A stretch of 16,774 bases of DNA. Source: Patescibacteria group bacterium (GTDB taxonomy: Bacteria > Patescibacteriota > Microgenomatia > UBA1400 > PJMF01). Below, piece by piece: positions 1 to 6,707 of this stretch; the first letter of the stretch is position 1, and every line of letters begins with the position of its first letter. A model generated the notes under the pieces. It saw only the letters and a list, made by a program, of their open reading frames with translations, did not search any database and was not told the DNA's origin. The DNA lies in NCBI GenBank assembly GCA_018816485.1, contig JAHIVL010000101.1, positions 1-16,774 on the forward strand, read 5' to 3'. The position numbers and the translations under genes were made by a program.

Positions 1-120
1 AAGAGAAAATTTTGGACAACCAAGGGTTTCACTCAGGCTTTGAACAATCTCAAGCCCTGCGTTATGCCTGGTATTATTAAAAACTTCTCCTGGATTACCC
101 AAGCCTGCAACAATATTCAT
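1..120 (-). CDS. pth: Peptidyl-tRNA hydrolase, N-terminal part (cut by window edge)
   Basis: The first 40 codons are present; the rest lies beyond the left edge. Pth releases peptides from peptidyl-tRNAs that drop off ribosomes, recycling tRNA in the cytoplasm. The reading frame starts at ATG 120-118 and shows the family signature GLGNPG at residues 6-11, followed by TRHNAG at 17-22. His19 corresponds to the catalytic His20 of E. coli Pth, and Asn9 to the conserved substrate-binding Asn. The gene diverges from the glycosyltransferase at 179. No Shine-Dalgarno precedes the ATG. A TACAAT hexamer at 152-147 is a possible -10, but this is weak. The identification rests on the motif alone and is strong because the signature is highly specific. 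Confidence 0.9.
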   Translation of the reverse strand, partial: MNIVAGLGNPGEVFNNTRHNAGLEIVQSLSETLGCPKFSL

Positions 121-162
121 ATATAAACTTCAATCTTAATTAATTCATTGTAACAGTCTCCC

Positions 163-171
163 TGTTATAAT
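163..171 (+). promoter_or_regulatory. Extended -10 promoter (TGTTATAAT), probably giving a leaderless transcript
   Basis: TGTTATAAT fits the extended -10 consensus TGnTATAAT. Only seven bases separate the last T from the ATG at 179, so transcription should begin at or next to the start codon. No good -35 is seen 16-18 bp upstream. A 6-bp inverted repeat (TAACAG at 151-156, CTGTTA at 162-167) overlaps the element and could be an operator or chance. Confidence 0.55.
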
Positions 172-178
172 ACATAAT

Positions 179-913
179 ATGAAAAATGGTCTATTCTTTT
201 CAATTGTTATTCCAACTTTAAATGAAGCAAAATACCTACCTCACCTATTAACAGACCTCAGCTTACAAACATATAAAGATTTTGAAGTTATTCATATTGA
301 CGGAAAATCTGATGACAAAACCGTTGAGATTGCGAGTAAATTTAATGTAATATCAAAAATTGTTAATGTTAGAAATGTTAGTTATCAAAGAAATGCAGGC
401 GCCAAACTTGCCAAAGGAAAATGGATTATCTTTATGGATGCTGATAACAGAATTAAGGACTCATTTCTTGAAAAAATAAGAAGTAAGCTAGTTGTAAATA
501 AATCTATAGATTTATTCACAACTCTTGTCAAAATAGACGAAAATGAAATGATAGAAAAAATGACTAACTTTTGGCTTCTTTTTCACGATAAATTTGAGAA
601 TAAAGCTGTTTTTGGATCTTTAATCGGTGTAAAAACCGTTTTTGCCAAAAAATTTCCTTTCGATGAAAAACAAAAATTAATGGAGGACGTTATTTTTGTC
701 CAAAATATTATCAATAAAGGCTATATTTTTAAAATATTCAAATATCCAAGATATTTATTATCACTAAGAAGAATTAAATCAAATGGCATTCCAAAAACAA
801 TTAAAATCATTTTCAGATCTTCGTATAACTATTATATAAATGGGAAAGATTTTAAAAATGATAACTTCGATTATGAAATGAATGGTGGGACTATATATTC
901 TAATAATGAGTAA
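179..913 (+). CDS. Glycosyltransferase family 2
   Basis: A 244-residue GT-A fold enzyme that should transfer a sugar from a nucleotide-sugar donor to a glycan, lipid or protein acceptor. The N terminus SIVIPTLNE (8-16) is the family-2 nucleotide-binding strand. IDGKSDDKT (40-48) holds the uracil-contacting Asp region, QRNAGA (70-75) is a typical GT2 loop, and MDADN (86-90) contains the metal-binding DxD. MEDV (168-171) is the probable ED catalytic-base motif. There is no signal peptide or clear membrane helix, so it is probably peripheral at the inner membrane face. The start is set by the motif beginning at residue 8 and by the -10 element seven bases upstream; there is no Shine-Dalgarno. 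It converges with the GT4 gene, with only six bases between the two stop codons. Donor and acceptor cannot be told from sequence. Confidence 0.85.
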   Translation: MKNGLFFSIVIPTLNEAKYLPHLLTDLSLQTYKDFEVIHIDGKSDDKTVEIASKFNVISKIVNVRNVSYQRNAGAKLAKGKWIIFMDADNRIKDSFLEKIRSKLVVNKSIDLFTTLVKIDENEMIEKMTNFWLLFHDKFENKAVFGSLIGVKTVFAKKFPFDEKQKLMEDVIFVQNIINKGYIFKIFKYPRYLLSLRRIKSNGIPKTIKIIFRSSYNYYINGKDFKNDNFDYEMNGGTIYSNNE

Positions 914-919
914 CAGATT

Positions 920-2137
920 TTACCTACCAATCTTTGACTTCAAATACTTTCCCACCGATTTTCTTTCTTTTTTCTGAATAATTAATTTTTTATACAACTC
1001 GAGATGTTGTTTTGCAGAATTAGTGATGGAATACTCCTTAACTAATTGAGTTGACTTCCTAGACATCTTTTTCTGCAATTTTTCATCAAGTAAAATTGCA
1101 GATATTTTGTCTGAAAACTCATTTATATCATCACCATTCACCAAACAACCATTTTCTTGAATCATCTCTACAAGACCTCTAGAATGTACAGCTACGATTG
1201 GAAGACCAAAATTCATCGCTTCAATGATACTTACTGGCTGAACTTCGCTGTGGCTAGCTGTTACAAAAACTTTAGCAAGCTTAAAAATTCCTTTTTTAAC
1301 TAAATCTAAATTTTTTAGTTCTCCGGAAAAAATAACTTGATTCTCTAAGCCTCGGTCTAATGCAAGTTTTTGAAGACGCTTTAAATCTGGACCACCTCCA
1401 ACAATCAGAAATTTCAAATCAGGAACTCTTGTAGCTACAATTGCAAAACTCTTGATCAATATCTCAATATTCTTTTCAAGACTAACTCTGCCAACGTATA
1501 AAATTACCTTAGATTTTGAAAGTGAATATTTTTTAATAAAAGCTTTTTGCTCCTCTTTATCCAATCCTATGTTTGAAAAATCGACCGCATTTCTAATAAC
1601 ATTGATAGGGCTAGAAAAATCATGATCTAATAAATCATTTTTTACAAAATTTGAAGGAGTAATTACTGCGTCAGCCCGATCGTAAAAAGTTTTAGCCAAC
1701 TTCCATAATAGTTTTTGAGCTGTCTCAACGCCTCGATTCTTGATTCCCCAAACACGTAAATATTCTGGTTCCATGAAATATCCATGAAAAGCTGCTATGG
1801 ATTTTATGTTGACTAATTTGGAATAAAAAAGACCCATACTCCCAACTGTACCAGGGCCAATTACGTGAACAATATCTGGAGAAAATTTTCTCAAGACGCT
1901 AAAAAGCTCCCTAGAAAACACGCCTATCATTATTTCTGGATAAACAACTGCTGGGATTGAAGGCAAAAAAATAATTTTAATGCCTTTTAGCTTCACTGCA
2001 TTGCTTCCTTTTGCCTTTGGGGTAATTACTAAAACCTCATGTCCTTGTCTTGTAAATTCTCTAGTCAAGTGAACCAAACTATTTGTAACACCATCAACAT
2101 GTGGCAAAAACATTTCAGCGAAAACAACAATTTTCAT
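920..2137 (-). CDS. Glycosyltransferase family 4 (GT-B fold)
   Basis: A retaining GT-B glycosyltransferase of about 405 residues, likely acting on cell-envelope lipids or polysaccharide. The N-terminal domain begins MKIVVFAEMFLPHVDGVTNS, typical of the PimB/MgdA-like GT4 group. The C-terminal donor-binding domain has LYVGRVSLEKN and FLIVGGGPD. The E-x7-E catalytic motif is Glu298 and Glu306 in SEVQPVSIIEAMNFG. An ATG nine codons earlier (2164) keeps the frame open, but I chose ATG 2137 for two reasons: the conserved first strand starts there, and a TATAAT (2150-2145) lies between the two ATGs exactly seven bases before it. The gene follows the DNA ligase on the same strand and has no Shine-Dalgarno at either ATG. 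The exact acceptor is unknown. Confidence 0.87.
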   Translation of the reverse strand: MKIVVFAEMFLPHVDGVTNSLVHLTREFTRQGHEVLVITPKAKGSNAVKLKGIKIIFLPSIPAVVYPEIMIGVFSRELFSVLRKFSPDIVHVIGPGTVGSMGLFYSKLVNIKSIAAFHGYFMEPEYLRVWGIKNRGVETAQKLLWKLAKTFYDRADAVITPSNFVKNDLLDHDFSSPINVIRNAVDFSNIGLDKEEQKAFIKKYSLSKSKVILYVGRVSLEKNIEILIKSFAIVATRVPDLKFLIVGGGPDLKRLQKLALDRGLENQVIFSGELKNLDLVKKGIFKLAKVFVTASHSEVQPVSIIEAMNFGLPIVAVHSRGLVEMIQENGCLVNGDDINEFSDKISAILLDEKLQKKMSRKSTQLVKEYSITNSAKQHLELYKKLIIQKKERKSVGKYLKSKIGR

Positions 2138-2144
2138 AGGTTGC

Positions 2145-2150
2145 ATTATA
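2145..2150 (-). promoter_or_regulatory. -10 hexamer TATAAT ahead of the GT4 gene
   Basis: A perfect TATAAT reads on the minus strand between the ligase stop and the GT4 start. Seven bases separate it from ATG 2137, the same spacing as upstream of the genes at 179 and 5759. No convincing -35 is visible. It argues for an independent, leaderless GT4 transcript and for the shorter start. Confidence 0.5.
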
Positions 2151-2170
2151 CCTCGGTTGTGCAAAAAATA

Positions 2171-4057
2171 CTAAAATTTGTCCAACTCACTAATCTTGGT
2201 GGCATCTATCCAATTTTTATCATCTCTAAATTTTACAAGCCTAGGAAAACGTAAAGCAACTCCAGCAGTATGACTTGGAGACTTGGTAATTTCGTCTGCA
2301 GCAATTTCCACCACAAGCTCTGGTAACAACCAAACATCTGGCAATAATATTTTTGTTACTTCGTAATTATCTGGCTTTTCTTTGGTTTCCAAAAAATCAA
2401 TACGCTTCTTTAAATCTTTAAACTGATCGTCAGTAAGACCTGTGCCTACTTTCCCAATTGTTTTAACTTCTTGTTTCTCATCCAAGACTCCTGCCAAAAA
2501 TGCTCCTACTCCAAATTGTGAGCGTTTGCCTCTTCCAAAATAGTAGCCCATGACAACTAAATCTAAGGTATCCTTAAGCTTTCCCAACATCCCCTCTTCT
2601 TCTTTTATTTTAACCCACTGCCAACCTTTTCTGCCACTTTTATAACTAGAATTTAACTGCTTCATTACAGCTCCTTCTAGTCCACCCCCCAATTGTAACT
2701 CATGAAATTCTTTCAAAATCTTCGGGTCACTAGTTATTAATGTTCTTGTGTACCTAATAGTGTCATTATCTTCAAATTGATTCCTTAATAGCTCTTTTCT
2801 TGATCGCAACTTTTCATCTAAAAGAGAATTATTATTTAAAAATAAACAATCAAAAACATAGAACCTTATGGGTACTTTTTTTGATTGTTCAACAACTAAA
2901 TGTTTTCGTTTCCTAGTGATGGTTTCTTGAAAAGGTAGTAGCTTGCCGGTCTCATTATCATAGCCAATTGCTTCGGCATCCAAAATACAACTGTCACAAT
3001 CCAGAGTTTTCGCAACTATTTTAAGCTCAGGAAACATATGAGTAACATCTTCCAGATTTCTAGTAAATGCTTTGATGTTTACGCCTACTTTGCTGTTGGC
3101 TACAACATCGTCAATATCAACATCGCTGTCACCCAAAGTGTTAAAGCCAGCTCTCGAATAATGAATTTGAATTCTCAATCCATCATACTTTGGTTCTGCA
3201 ATAACTTCTCCCATTTTTTCAATAATTTCTTCGGAAGAATTTAGTCTTTGACAAAGAGCGGGAATAACTGGCGTTCCAGCCGCAACCAAATAATTGCTAT
3301 TTAACTCGGACACTAGTTTTGAAGAAAAATCATCTACGATTTTTTTGGTGTTAATTATAGCGTCAGCTTTAGTCAAATCAACTTGTTTTAAACTTCGTGA
3401 AATTTTAATATATGTTTTTGCCAATTCTCCTACGTCTGCTCTTTTTTGATAAGCGTTTTCAAGCAAGATCCTGTGATCTTTACTACCAAGAACGGACCAA
3501 GACAAAGCATCGAGCATAGTCATGGCAGAAAAACCTAATCTTAGTTTTCCTATCACAATTCTTGCAACAAACTTTGAAGAATTAGCATCTAAACTCATTA
3601 ATAGCTCTGATAATTTAATTACTTTTCTATCTTGAGAACCAGAACCATTGTCCAGAGCGATTTCTTTAAGACTTTGATGAACTTCCAAAACTGAGAGATC
3701 TTTTGTTGATTTGTTATTTTCTCCATCCATCACGCTAGACTGACGAAATTTTGTAACAATTTCCATTGCTACATCACCAACATCACCGCTTTGCTTATAT
3801 CTTCTGGTCATTTCACTAACTCTATCAACACTATCCAACTCTAATCTCGCCAAAGCTCTAATAACCATCTTCACCGAAAGTTGAAATTCTAGTGACAAAT
3901 ATCTGGACACCAATCTACCTTGCATCAAATAACTTGCTTGGGCAATTTCATCTTCATCTAGAACATTAAATAAATCAGAAAGCTGATACATCATCTCCAA
4001 ACGTGATGGGGTATTTTCCAGTTTTTCTAAATATTGTGAAAATTTACTAAATTGCAT
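2171..4057 (-). CDS. ATP-dependent DNA ligase (archaeal/viral LigB-like type)
   Basis: A 628-residue ligase that seals nicks in duplex DNA through an enzyme-adenylate formed with ATP. The N-terminal two-fifths match the helical DNA-binding domain of archaeal and eukaryotic ligase I-type enzymes (for example GKLRLGFSAMTMLDAL). The adenylation motif EPKYDGLRIQ holds the nucleophile Lys290. Other nucleotidyltransferase motifs follow: FTRNLEDVTHMFPEL (III), LDAEAIGYD (IIIa), LEGAVMKQLNSSYKSGRKG (IV) and WVKIKEE (V). The C-terminal OB domain includes GRGKRSQFGVGAFLAG. The length and a complete motif set suggest an active enzyme. Most bacteria replicate with the NAD-dependent LigA, so this is probably a repair or supplementary ligase; whether LigA also exists cannot be seen here. 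The ATG at 4057 is preceded by a weak -10-like TAAACT (4068-4063) and no Shine-Dalgarno. Confidence 0.93.
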   Translation of the reverse strand: MQFSKFSQYLEKLENTPSRLEMMYQLSDLFNVLDEDEIAQASYLMQGRLVSRYLSLEFQLSVKMVIRALARLELDSVDRVSEMTRRYKQSGDVGDVAMEIVTKFRQSSVMDGENNKSTKDLSVLEVHQSLKEIALDNGSGSQDRKVIKLSELLMSLDANSSKFVARIVIGKLRLGFSAMTMLDALSWSVLGSKDHRILLENAYQKRADVGELAKTYIKISRSLKQVDLTKADAIINTKKIVDDFSSKLVSELNSNYLVAAGTPVIPALCQRLNSSEEIIEKMGEVIAEPKYDGLRIQIHYSRAGFNTLGDSDVDIDDVVANSKVGVNIKAFTRNLEDVTHMFPELKIVAKTLDCDSCILDAEAIGYDNETGKLLPFQETITRKRKHLVVEQSKKVPIRFYVFDCLFLNNNSLLDEKLRSRKELLRNQFEDNDTIRYTRTLITSDPKILKEFHELQLGGGLEGAVMKQLNSSYKSGRKGWQWVKIKEEEGMLGKLKDTLDLVVMGYYFGRGKRSQFGVGAFLAGVLDEKQEVKTIGKVGTGLTDDQFKDLKKRIDFLETKEKPDNYEVTKILLPDVWLLPELVVEIAADEITKSPSHTAGVALRFPRLVKFRDDKNWIDATKISELDKF

Positions 4058-4081
4058 AGCTCAGTTTAGCACAATCAAAAA

Positions 4082-5173
4082 TCAATCCACCAAGCTATAT
4101 CGGACACCCTTGGTAACTCCGCGTTTTTCGATAACTTTTTTGTCTATTAGGTCCTTAAGATCACGTAAAATTGTATCAACAGAAACATTGGGCAAAACCA
4201 TTTTCATATCATCGGAAGTAGCATCATCCTGATTCTGAAAAAGCTCAAGTAAGATTATTTGTCTCTCAGATAAAGCAACTTGTTTACCAAGTTGTTTTTT
4301 TAGTTTCAAATCCTTTGACAATCTCATTACTTGTTGTCGAATTTTATCAATCTCGATTGCTAAACCATAGCAAAAATATTCTAGCCAATAACTCATGTCT
4401 TTTGTTTTGCTTTGTTGAACAGATAGTAAAGCCTGATAATAAGCCTCAACATCACTGTCAAAATACTGCTCTATTGAAAAGAATTTTTTAAAATCATAAT
4501 CGAGAGCATACATCATTAATGAAGCCATTGCTCTGGCAGTACGACCATTACCTTCAATAAAAGGGTGAATATGAACTAGTTGATAGTGAACAATTGCGGC
4601 TCTAAAAATTGGGTGCATATTTTGAGCTTCATCACTATGAATCCAAGCAAAAAAATCTTCTATTAAATAAGGAATCTCCATTGAAACTGGAGGACGATAA
4701 ACAATATTTGCGTTTGTCGCACTCTTAACAATCACTTGTTTATCTCTGTAAACTCCAGAATATTTATCATCTACTAAATTGCTAACTGTTAACTTGTGGA
4801 TTGTTTTTAAAGTATCTTGTGAAAAAAGAGTTTTTAAATTTTCGCTTCTTTGTTTATCTATCCATGAAATAACATTTCTATAATTTAGAACTTCTTGAAT
4901 ATCACGCTCTCTGGCCATGATGCCAGTTCTCTTGACAATTTCGGATGTATCTACTATGTTATCCAACCTAACAACTTGCTGAGCCTGCTCCTTTGTTAAA
5001 TCATTTCCTTCAATCTTGGTACCATAGTGAACAGTTCTGGTAAAAGCCTCATCTCTAAACTTTGCCTCCCAAGCTGGAACTAAGGCAGCATGATCAATTA
5101 AAGTCTTTGATGACTCAATTCTTGAAATATAAGTTAAAAGATTGCTGGTAATTTTGAATTCTGGCTGATACAT
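4082..5173 (-). CDS. Fic-domain protein (probable AMPylator) with C-terminal winged helix
   Basis: A 363-residue Fic protein. Fic enzymes transfer AMP, or occasionally another phosphate-containing group, from a nucleotide to a target hydroxyl. The active-site loop HPFIEGNGR (203-211) has the catalytic His203, the metal-binding Glu207 and the GNGR anion hole intact. An N-terminal segment GTKIEGN (51-57) resembles the inhibitory helix motif (S/T)xxxE(G/N), with Glu55 in the inhibitory position. Gly rather than Ser/Thr lies four residues before Glu55, while Thr52 lies three before, so the fit is imperfect. Residues from about 300 to the end (SERQIILLELF ... VDTILRDLKDLIDKKVIEKRG) look like a winged helix, suggesting DNA binding and self-regulation. 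It lies 47 bp downstream of relE on the same strand. The target is unknown. Confidence 0.88.
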   Translation of the reverse strand: MYQPEFKITSNLLTYISRIESSKTLIDHAALVPAWEAKFRDEAFTRTVHYGTKIEGNDLTKEQAQQVVRLDNIVDTSEIVKRTGIMARERDIQEVLNYRNVISWIDKQRSENLKTLFSQDTLKTIHKLTVSNLVDDKYSGVYRDKQVIVKSATNANIVYRPPVSMEIPYLIEDFFAWIHSDEAQNMHPIFRAAIVHYQLVHIHPFIEGNGRTARAMASLMMYALDYDFKKFFSIEQYFDSDVEAYYQALLSVQQSKTKDMSYWLEYFCYGLAIEIDKIRQQVMRLSKDLKLKKQLGKQVALSERQIILLELFQNQDDATSDDMKMVLPNVSVDTILRDLKDLIDKKVIEKRGVTKGVRYSLVD

Positions 5174-5183
5174 CTAAGCACAG

Positions 5184-5189
5184 AGTATA
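5184..5189 (-). promoter_or_regulatory. -10 hexamer TATACT ahead of the Fic gene
   Basis: TATACT (5 of 6 consensus) ends ten bases before the Fic ATG, giving a leader of about three bases. A 13-bp palindrome, TGCAAATTTTGCA at 5199-5211, lies just upstream near the -35 region and could be an operator for the Fic protein's own winged helix. No recognisable -35 was found. Confidence 0.4.
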
Positions 5190-5220
5190 GTCTATTGTTG
5201 CAAATTTTGCAGGGATAAAA

Positions 5221-5481
5221 TTAACCGTATAACTTGCTATGAGTGCCAATTAATCCAAAAATAATCACTTCTTCACCTTTTTTTAAATAAAGTGCTCTTA
5301 AATCACCACTTATATTCATGCTCCAATATCCCCTAAAAGAGCCTTTAAGTGGATGAATACGTAATTTATGATTAGTTGGGTCAACTAAAAAAAGTCTAAG
5401 ACGACCGTCAAACTGCTGTTGAAATTTTTGAGGTAGTTTTTTGTATTGTTTTTTAAACTTGAGAGCATACCGAATAGTCAT
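5221..5481 (-). CDS. relE: RelE/YafQ-family mRNA interferase toxin
   Basis: An 86-residue toxin of the RelE/ParE superfamily, YafQ-like subgroup, expected to cut mRNA in the ribosomal A site when free of antitoxin. Seen in the sequence: an N-terminal helix pair rich in Lys and Gln (KFKKQYKKLPQKFQQQF), then HPLKGSFRGYWSMNI and GDLRALY, the usual beta-sheet core. The tail GTHSKLYG carries the conserved His/Leu-Tyr ending of YafQ-type toxins. It is the second gene of the pair, starting eight bases after the relB stop. An AAGG (5491-5488) overlapping the relB stop codon lies six bases before the ATG and serves as its ribosome-binding site. Length matches the family. Toxic activity is inferred, not shown. 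Confidence 0.87.
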   Translation of the reverse strand: MTIRYALKFKKQYKKLPQKFQQQFDGRLRLFLVDPTNHKLRIHPLKGSFRGYWSMNISGDLRALYLKKGEEVIIFGLIGTHSKLYG

Positions 5482-5489
5482 AACAAACC

Positions 5490-5759
5490 TTATTTTTTAA
5501 GATCTGCCAAAAAATCACTGGCATTGCCAAACTTCTCGCTAACTTGACCAGATTTAAATTCTGCTTCTACTTTAGATATCAGACCTTCCAGCTTAGGTGT
5601 CATTTGCTCAGAAGCATATAGCTCAATGTGCCCAGTAACTATAACTTGACGGAGATAAGCGTTGATCATAGTACTCAAAGAAATTCCAATACTCTTAGCA
5701 ATTTGCTGTGCTGCATTCTTAACTTCTTTATCGGTTCTTACACTAATTACTGTGTTCAT
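5490..5759 (-). CDS. relB: RelB/DinJ-family antitoxin
   Basis: An 89-residue antitoxin. The N-terminal 50 residues match the ribbon-helix-helix domain of RelB/DinJ: TVISVRTDKEVK is the DNA-contacting strand, and NAAQQIAKSIGISLSTMINAYLRQV forms the two helices. The Gly-hydrophobic-Ser pattern at the helix turn is characteristic. The remaining acidic and polar tail should wrap and neutralise the RelE toxin. It is the first gene of the operon, the usual order. Its promoter (5794-5767) is near consensus and covered by a palindrome, which fits autorepression by the RelB-RelE complex. The -10 ends seven bases before the ATG, so the message is probably leaderless. Confidence 0.9.
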   Translation of the reverse strand: MNTVISVRTDKEVKNAAQQIAKSIGISLSTMINAYLRQVIVTGHIELYASEQMTPKLEGLISKVEAEFKSGQVSEKFGNASDFLADLKK

Positions 5760-5784
5760 ACTACAAAGTATATACTATGTAGTA
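5759..5784. promoter_or_regulatory. relBE operator: 26-bp near-perfect palindrome
   Basis: Positions 5759-5784 read as an inverted repeat with only two mismatched positions, which pair with each other (5766 and 5777). The arms contain ACTACA/TGTAGT around a perfect AGTATATACT core. It covers the -10 hexamer, the expected transcription start and the first base of the start codon. This is where a RelB ribbon-helix-helix repressor would be expected to bind. Confidence 0.75.
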
Positions 5785-5794
5785 CATATGTCAA
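5767..5794 (-). promoter_or_regulatory. relBE promoter: TTGACA-N16-TATACT
   Basis: On the minus strand a perfect -35 TTGACA (5794-5789) is followed after 16 bp by TATACT (5772-5767). The start of transcription is expected at about 5760, adjacent to the relB ATG at 5759. It is the best-matching housekeeping-sigma promoter in the window. Confidence 0.8.
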
Positions 5795-6603
5795 CTATAA
5801 ATTTCCCAAAAAACTTTTGGGATCATTTTTACTAGATCCGAAGTATTAAAATATGGTCCAACAGATTTGTATAGCTCATCACCGGCTTTTTTGTTGATAT
5901 AACTGCCAACAACTGCAGATGTTACTTGATCGTGAGTACAGTATAGAGCAGCTACTAAGCCAGCTAAAGAATCTCCGCTACCACCTTTGGTCATACCGGC
6001 ATTGCCACCTTCAATTTCTATTGCTTGACGACTGTGTTTGCCACTGTTACCATCTGCAAAACTCACTATGTCAATTTTTCCCTTTAATAAAATTGTTGCC
6101 TCTAACTCGTTTATATCTAACCCCGCGTTTTCAAACTCACCCTCCAACTTAATCATCTCACCTTTGTGAGGTGTAAGAATATGATTTTTATTTATCAACT
6201 CAGGATCAACTACCTGTAATGCTCCCGCATCTATCACCCATTTTTTATCAGGATATTTTTTAATCAAGTCATCAACAAATTTTTTAGTTTCTTGGTCACG
6301 AGCCATTCCTGGACCAATTAAAATACAGTCGGATTCCTCAATATAATTCTCTGTCTCACCTCGCGGGATGACAATTCCATTCCAAAACCCTCCTTTTGCC
6401 TCTTTTATCAGATCATTATTATCAGGAACTGAAGAATAAAAAACCATGTCAACAAATCTTGAAGCCACATCTAAACTCCATTTACTAGCAGCATGAAAAA
6501 GCTCAGAACCACCAATAATCAAAAGCTTTCCATTCTGACCTTTATGAGAGTCTCCAGATGGAAGCTTTATGTTGTTGAAATATTTTTTAATTTCTGTGTA
6601 CAC
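5791..6603 (-). CDS. nnrD: ADP-dependent NAD(P)H-hydrate dehydratase
   Basis: A repair enzyme that dehydrates damaged NAD(P)H hydrate back to NAD(P)H using ADP; it has a ribokinase-like fold. Diagnostic segments from a GTG start at 6603 are SHKGQNGKLLIIGGS, ILIGPGM, WVIDAGAL, LTPHKGEM and GNAGMTKGGSGDSLAGL, the last holding the conserved Gly-Asp nucleotide-binding site. The length is then about 270 residues, normal for a dehydratase without the NnrE epimerase domain, which is absent. The frame stays open to an ATG at 6705, but those 34 extra residues are encoded by a long hairpin and match nothing in the family. The GTG has a TATAAG seven bases upstream and no Shine-Dalgarno. A 10-bp palindrome TGTGTACACA (6595-6604) covers this start codon. 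The gene is 31 bp from the relB ATG. Confidence 0.87.
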   Translation of the reverse strand: MYTEIKKYFNNIKLPSGDSHKGQNGKLLIIGGSELFHAASKWSLDVASRFVDMVFYSSVPDNNDLIKEAKGGFWNGIVIPRGETENYIEESDCILIGPGMARDQETKKFVDDLIKKYPDKKWVIDAGALQVVDPELINKNHILTPHKGEMIKLEGEFENAGLDINELEATILLKGKIDIVSFADGNSGKHSRQAIEIEGGNAGMTKGGSGDSLAGLVAALYCTHDQVTSAVVGSYINKKAGDELYKSVGPYFNTSDLVKMIPKVFWEIYS

Positions 6604-6610
6604 AAAAGTC

Positions 6611-6616
6611 CTTATA
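6611..6616 (-). promoter_or_regulatory. Possible -10 (TATAAG) ahead of nnrD
   Basis: TATAAG lies seven bases before GTG 6603, the same geometry as at relB and both glycosyltransferase genes. No -35 is visible because the hairpin arm begins just upstream (6626). The alternative frames TTATAA and TAATTA make the exact hexamer uncertain. Confidence 0.3.
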
Positions 6617-6625
6617 ATTAGCAAA

Positions 6626-6697
6626 GTGTAAACATATAAAGTTTTGTGAGCACAGACAGTTCGTCTGAAATGCTCATAAAACTTTATATGTTTACAC
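6626..6697. repeat. 72-bp hairpin with 27-bp arms between recF and nnrD
   Basis: Arms 6626-6652 and 6671-6697 are complementary at 26 of 27 positions. The one exception is a G-T pair (6646/6677), which would still pair as G-U in RNA copied as the plus strand. Inside them a second stem pairs CAGAC (6653-6657) with GTCTG (6663-6667) around a five-base loop, leaving AAA (6668-6670) unpaired. There is no T-tract, so it is not a standard intrinsic terminator. It resembles a small palindromic mobile element or structured regulatory element; copy number elsewhere is unknown. Confidence 0.75.
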
Positions 6698-6707
6698 ACT
6701 CCCATTA

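Noticed and set aside
2039..2254. Plus-strand open frame across the GT4/ligase junction
   Set aside because: It is antisense to two well-supported genes, lacks a recognisable domain and has no supporting start signals.
6626..6697. Interpretation of the hairpin as an integron attC site or intrinsic terminator
   Set aside because: The ends do not match the GTTRRRY/RYYYAAC core sites, no integrase is present, and there is no T-run on either strand after the stem.
6604..6705. N-terminal extension of the hydrate dehydratase from an ATG at 6705
   Set aside because: The 34 extra codons are read through the long hairpin and do not resemble the family. The conserved protein begins after the GTG at 6603, which has a -10-like element at the recurring seven-base spacing.
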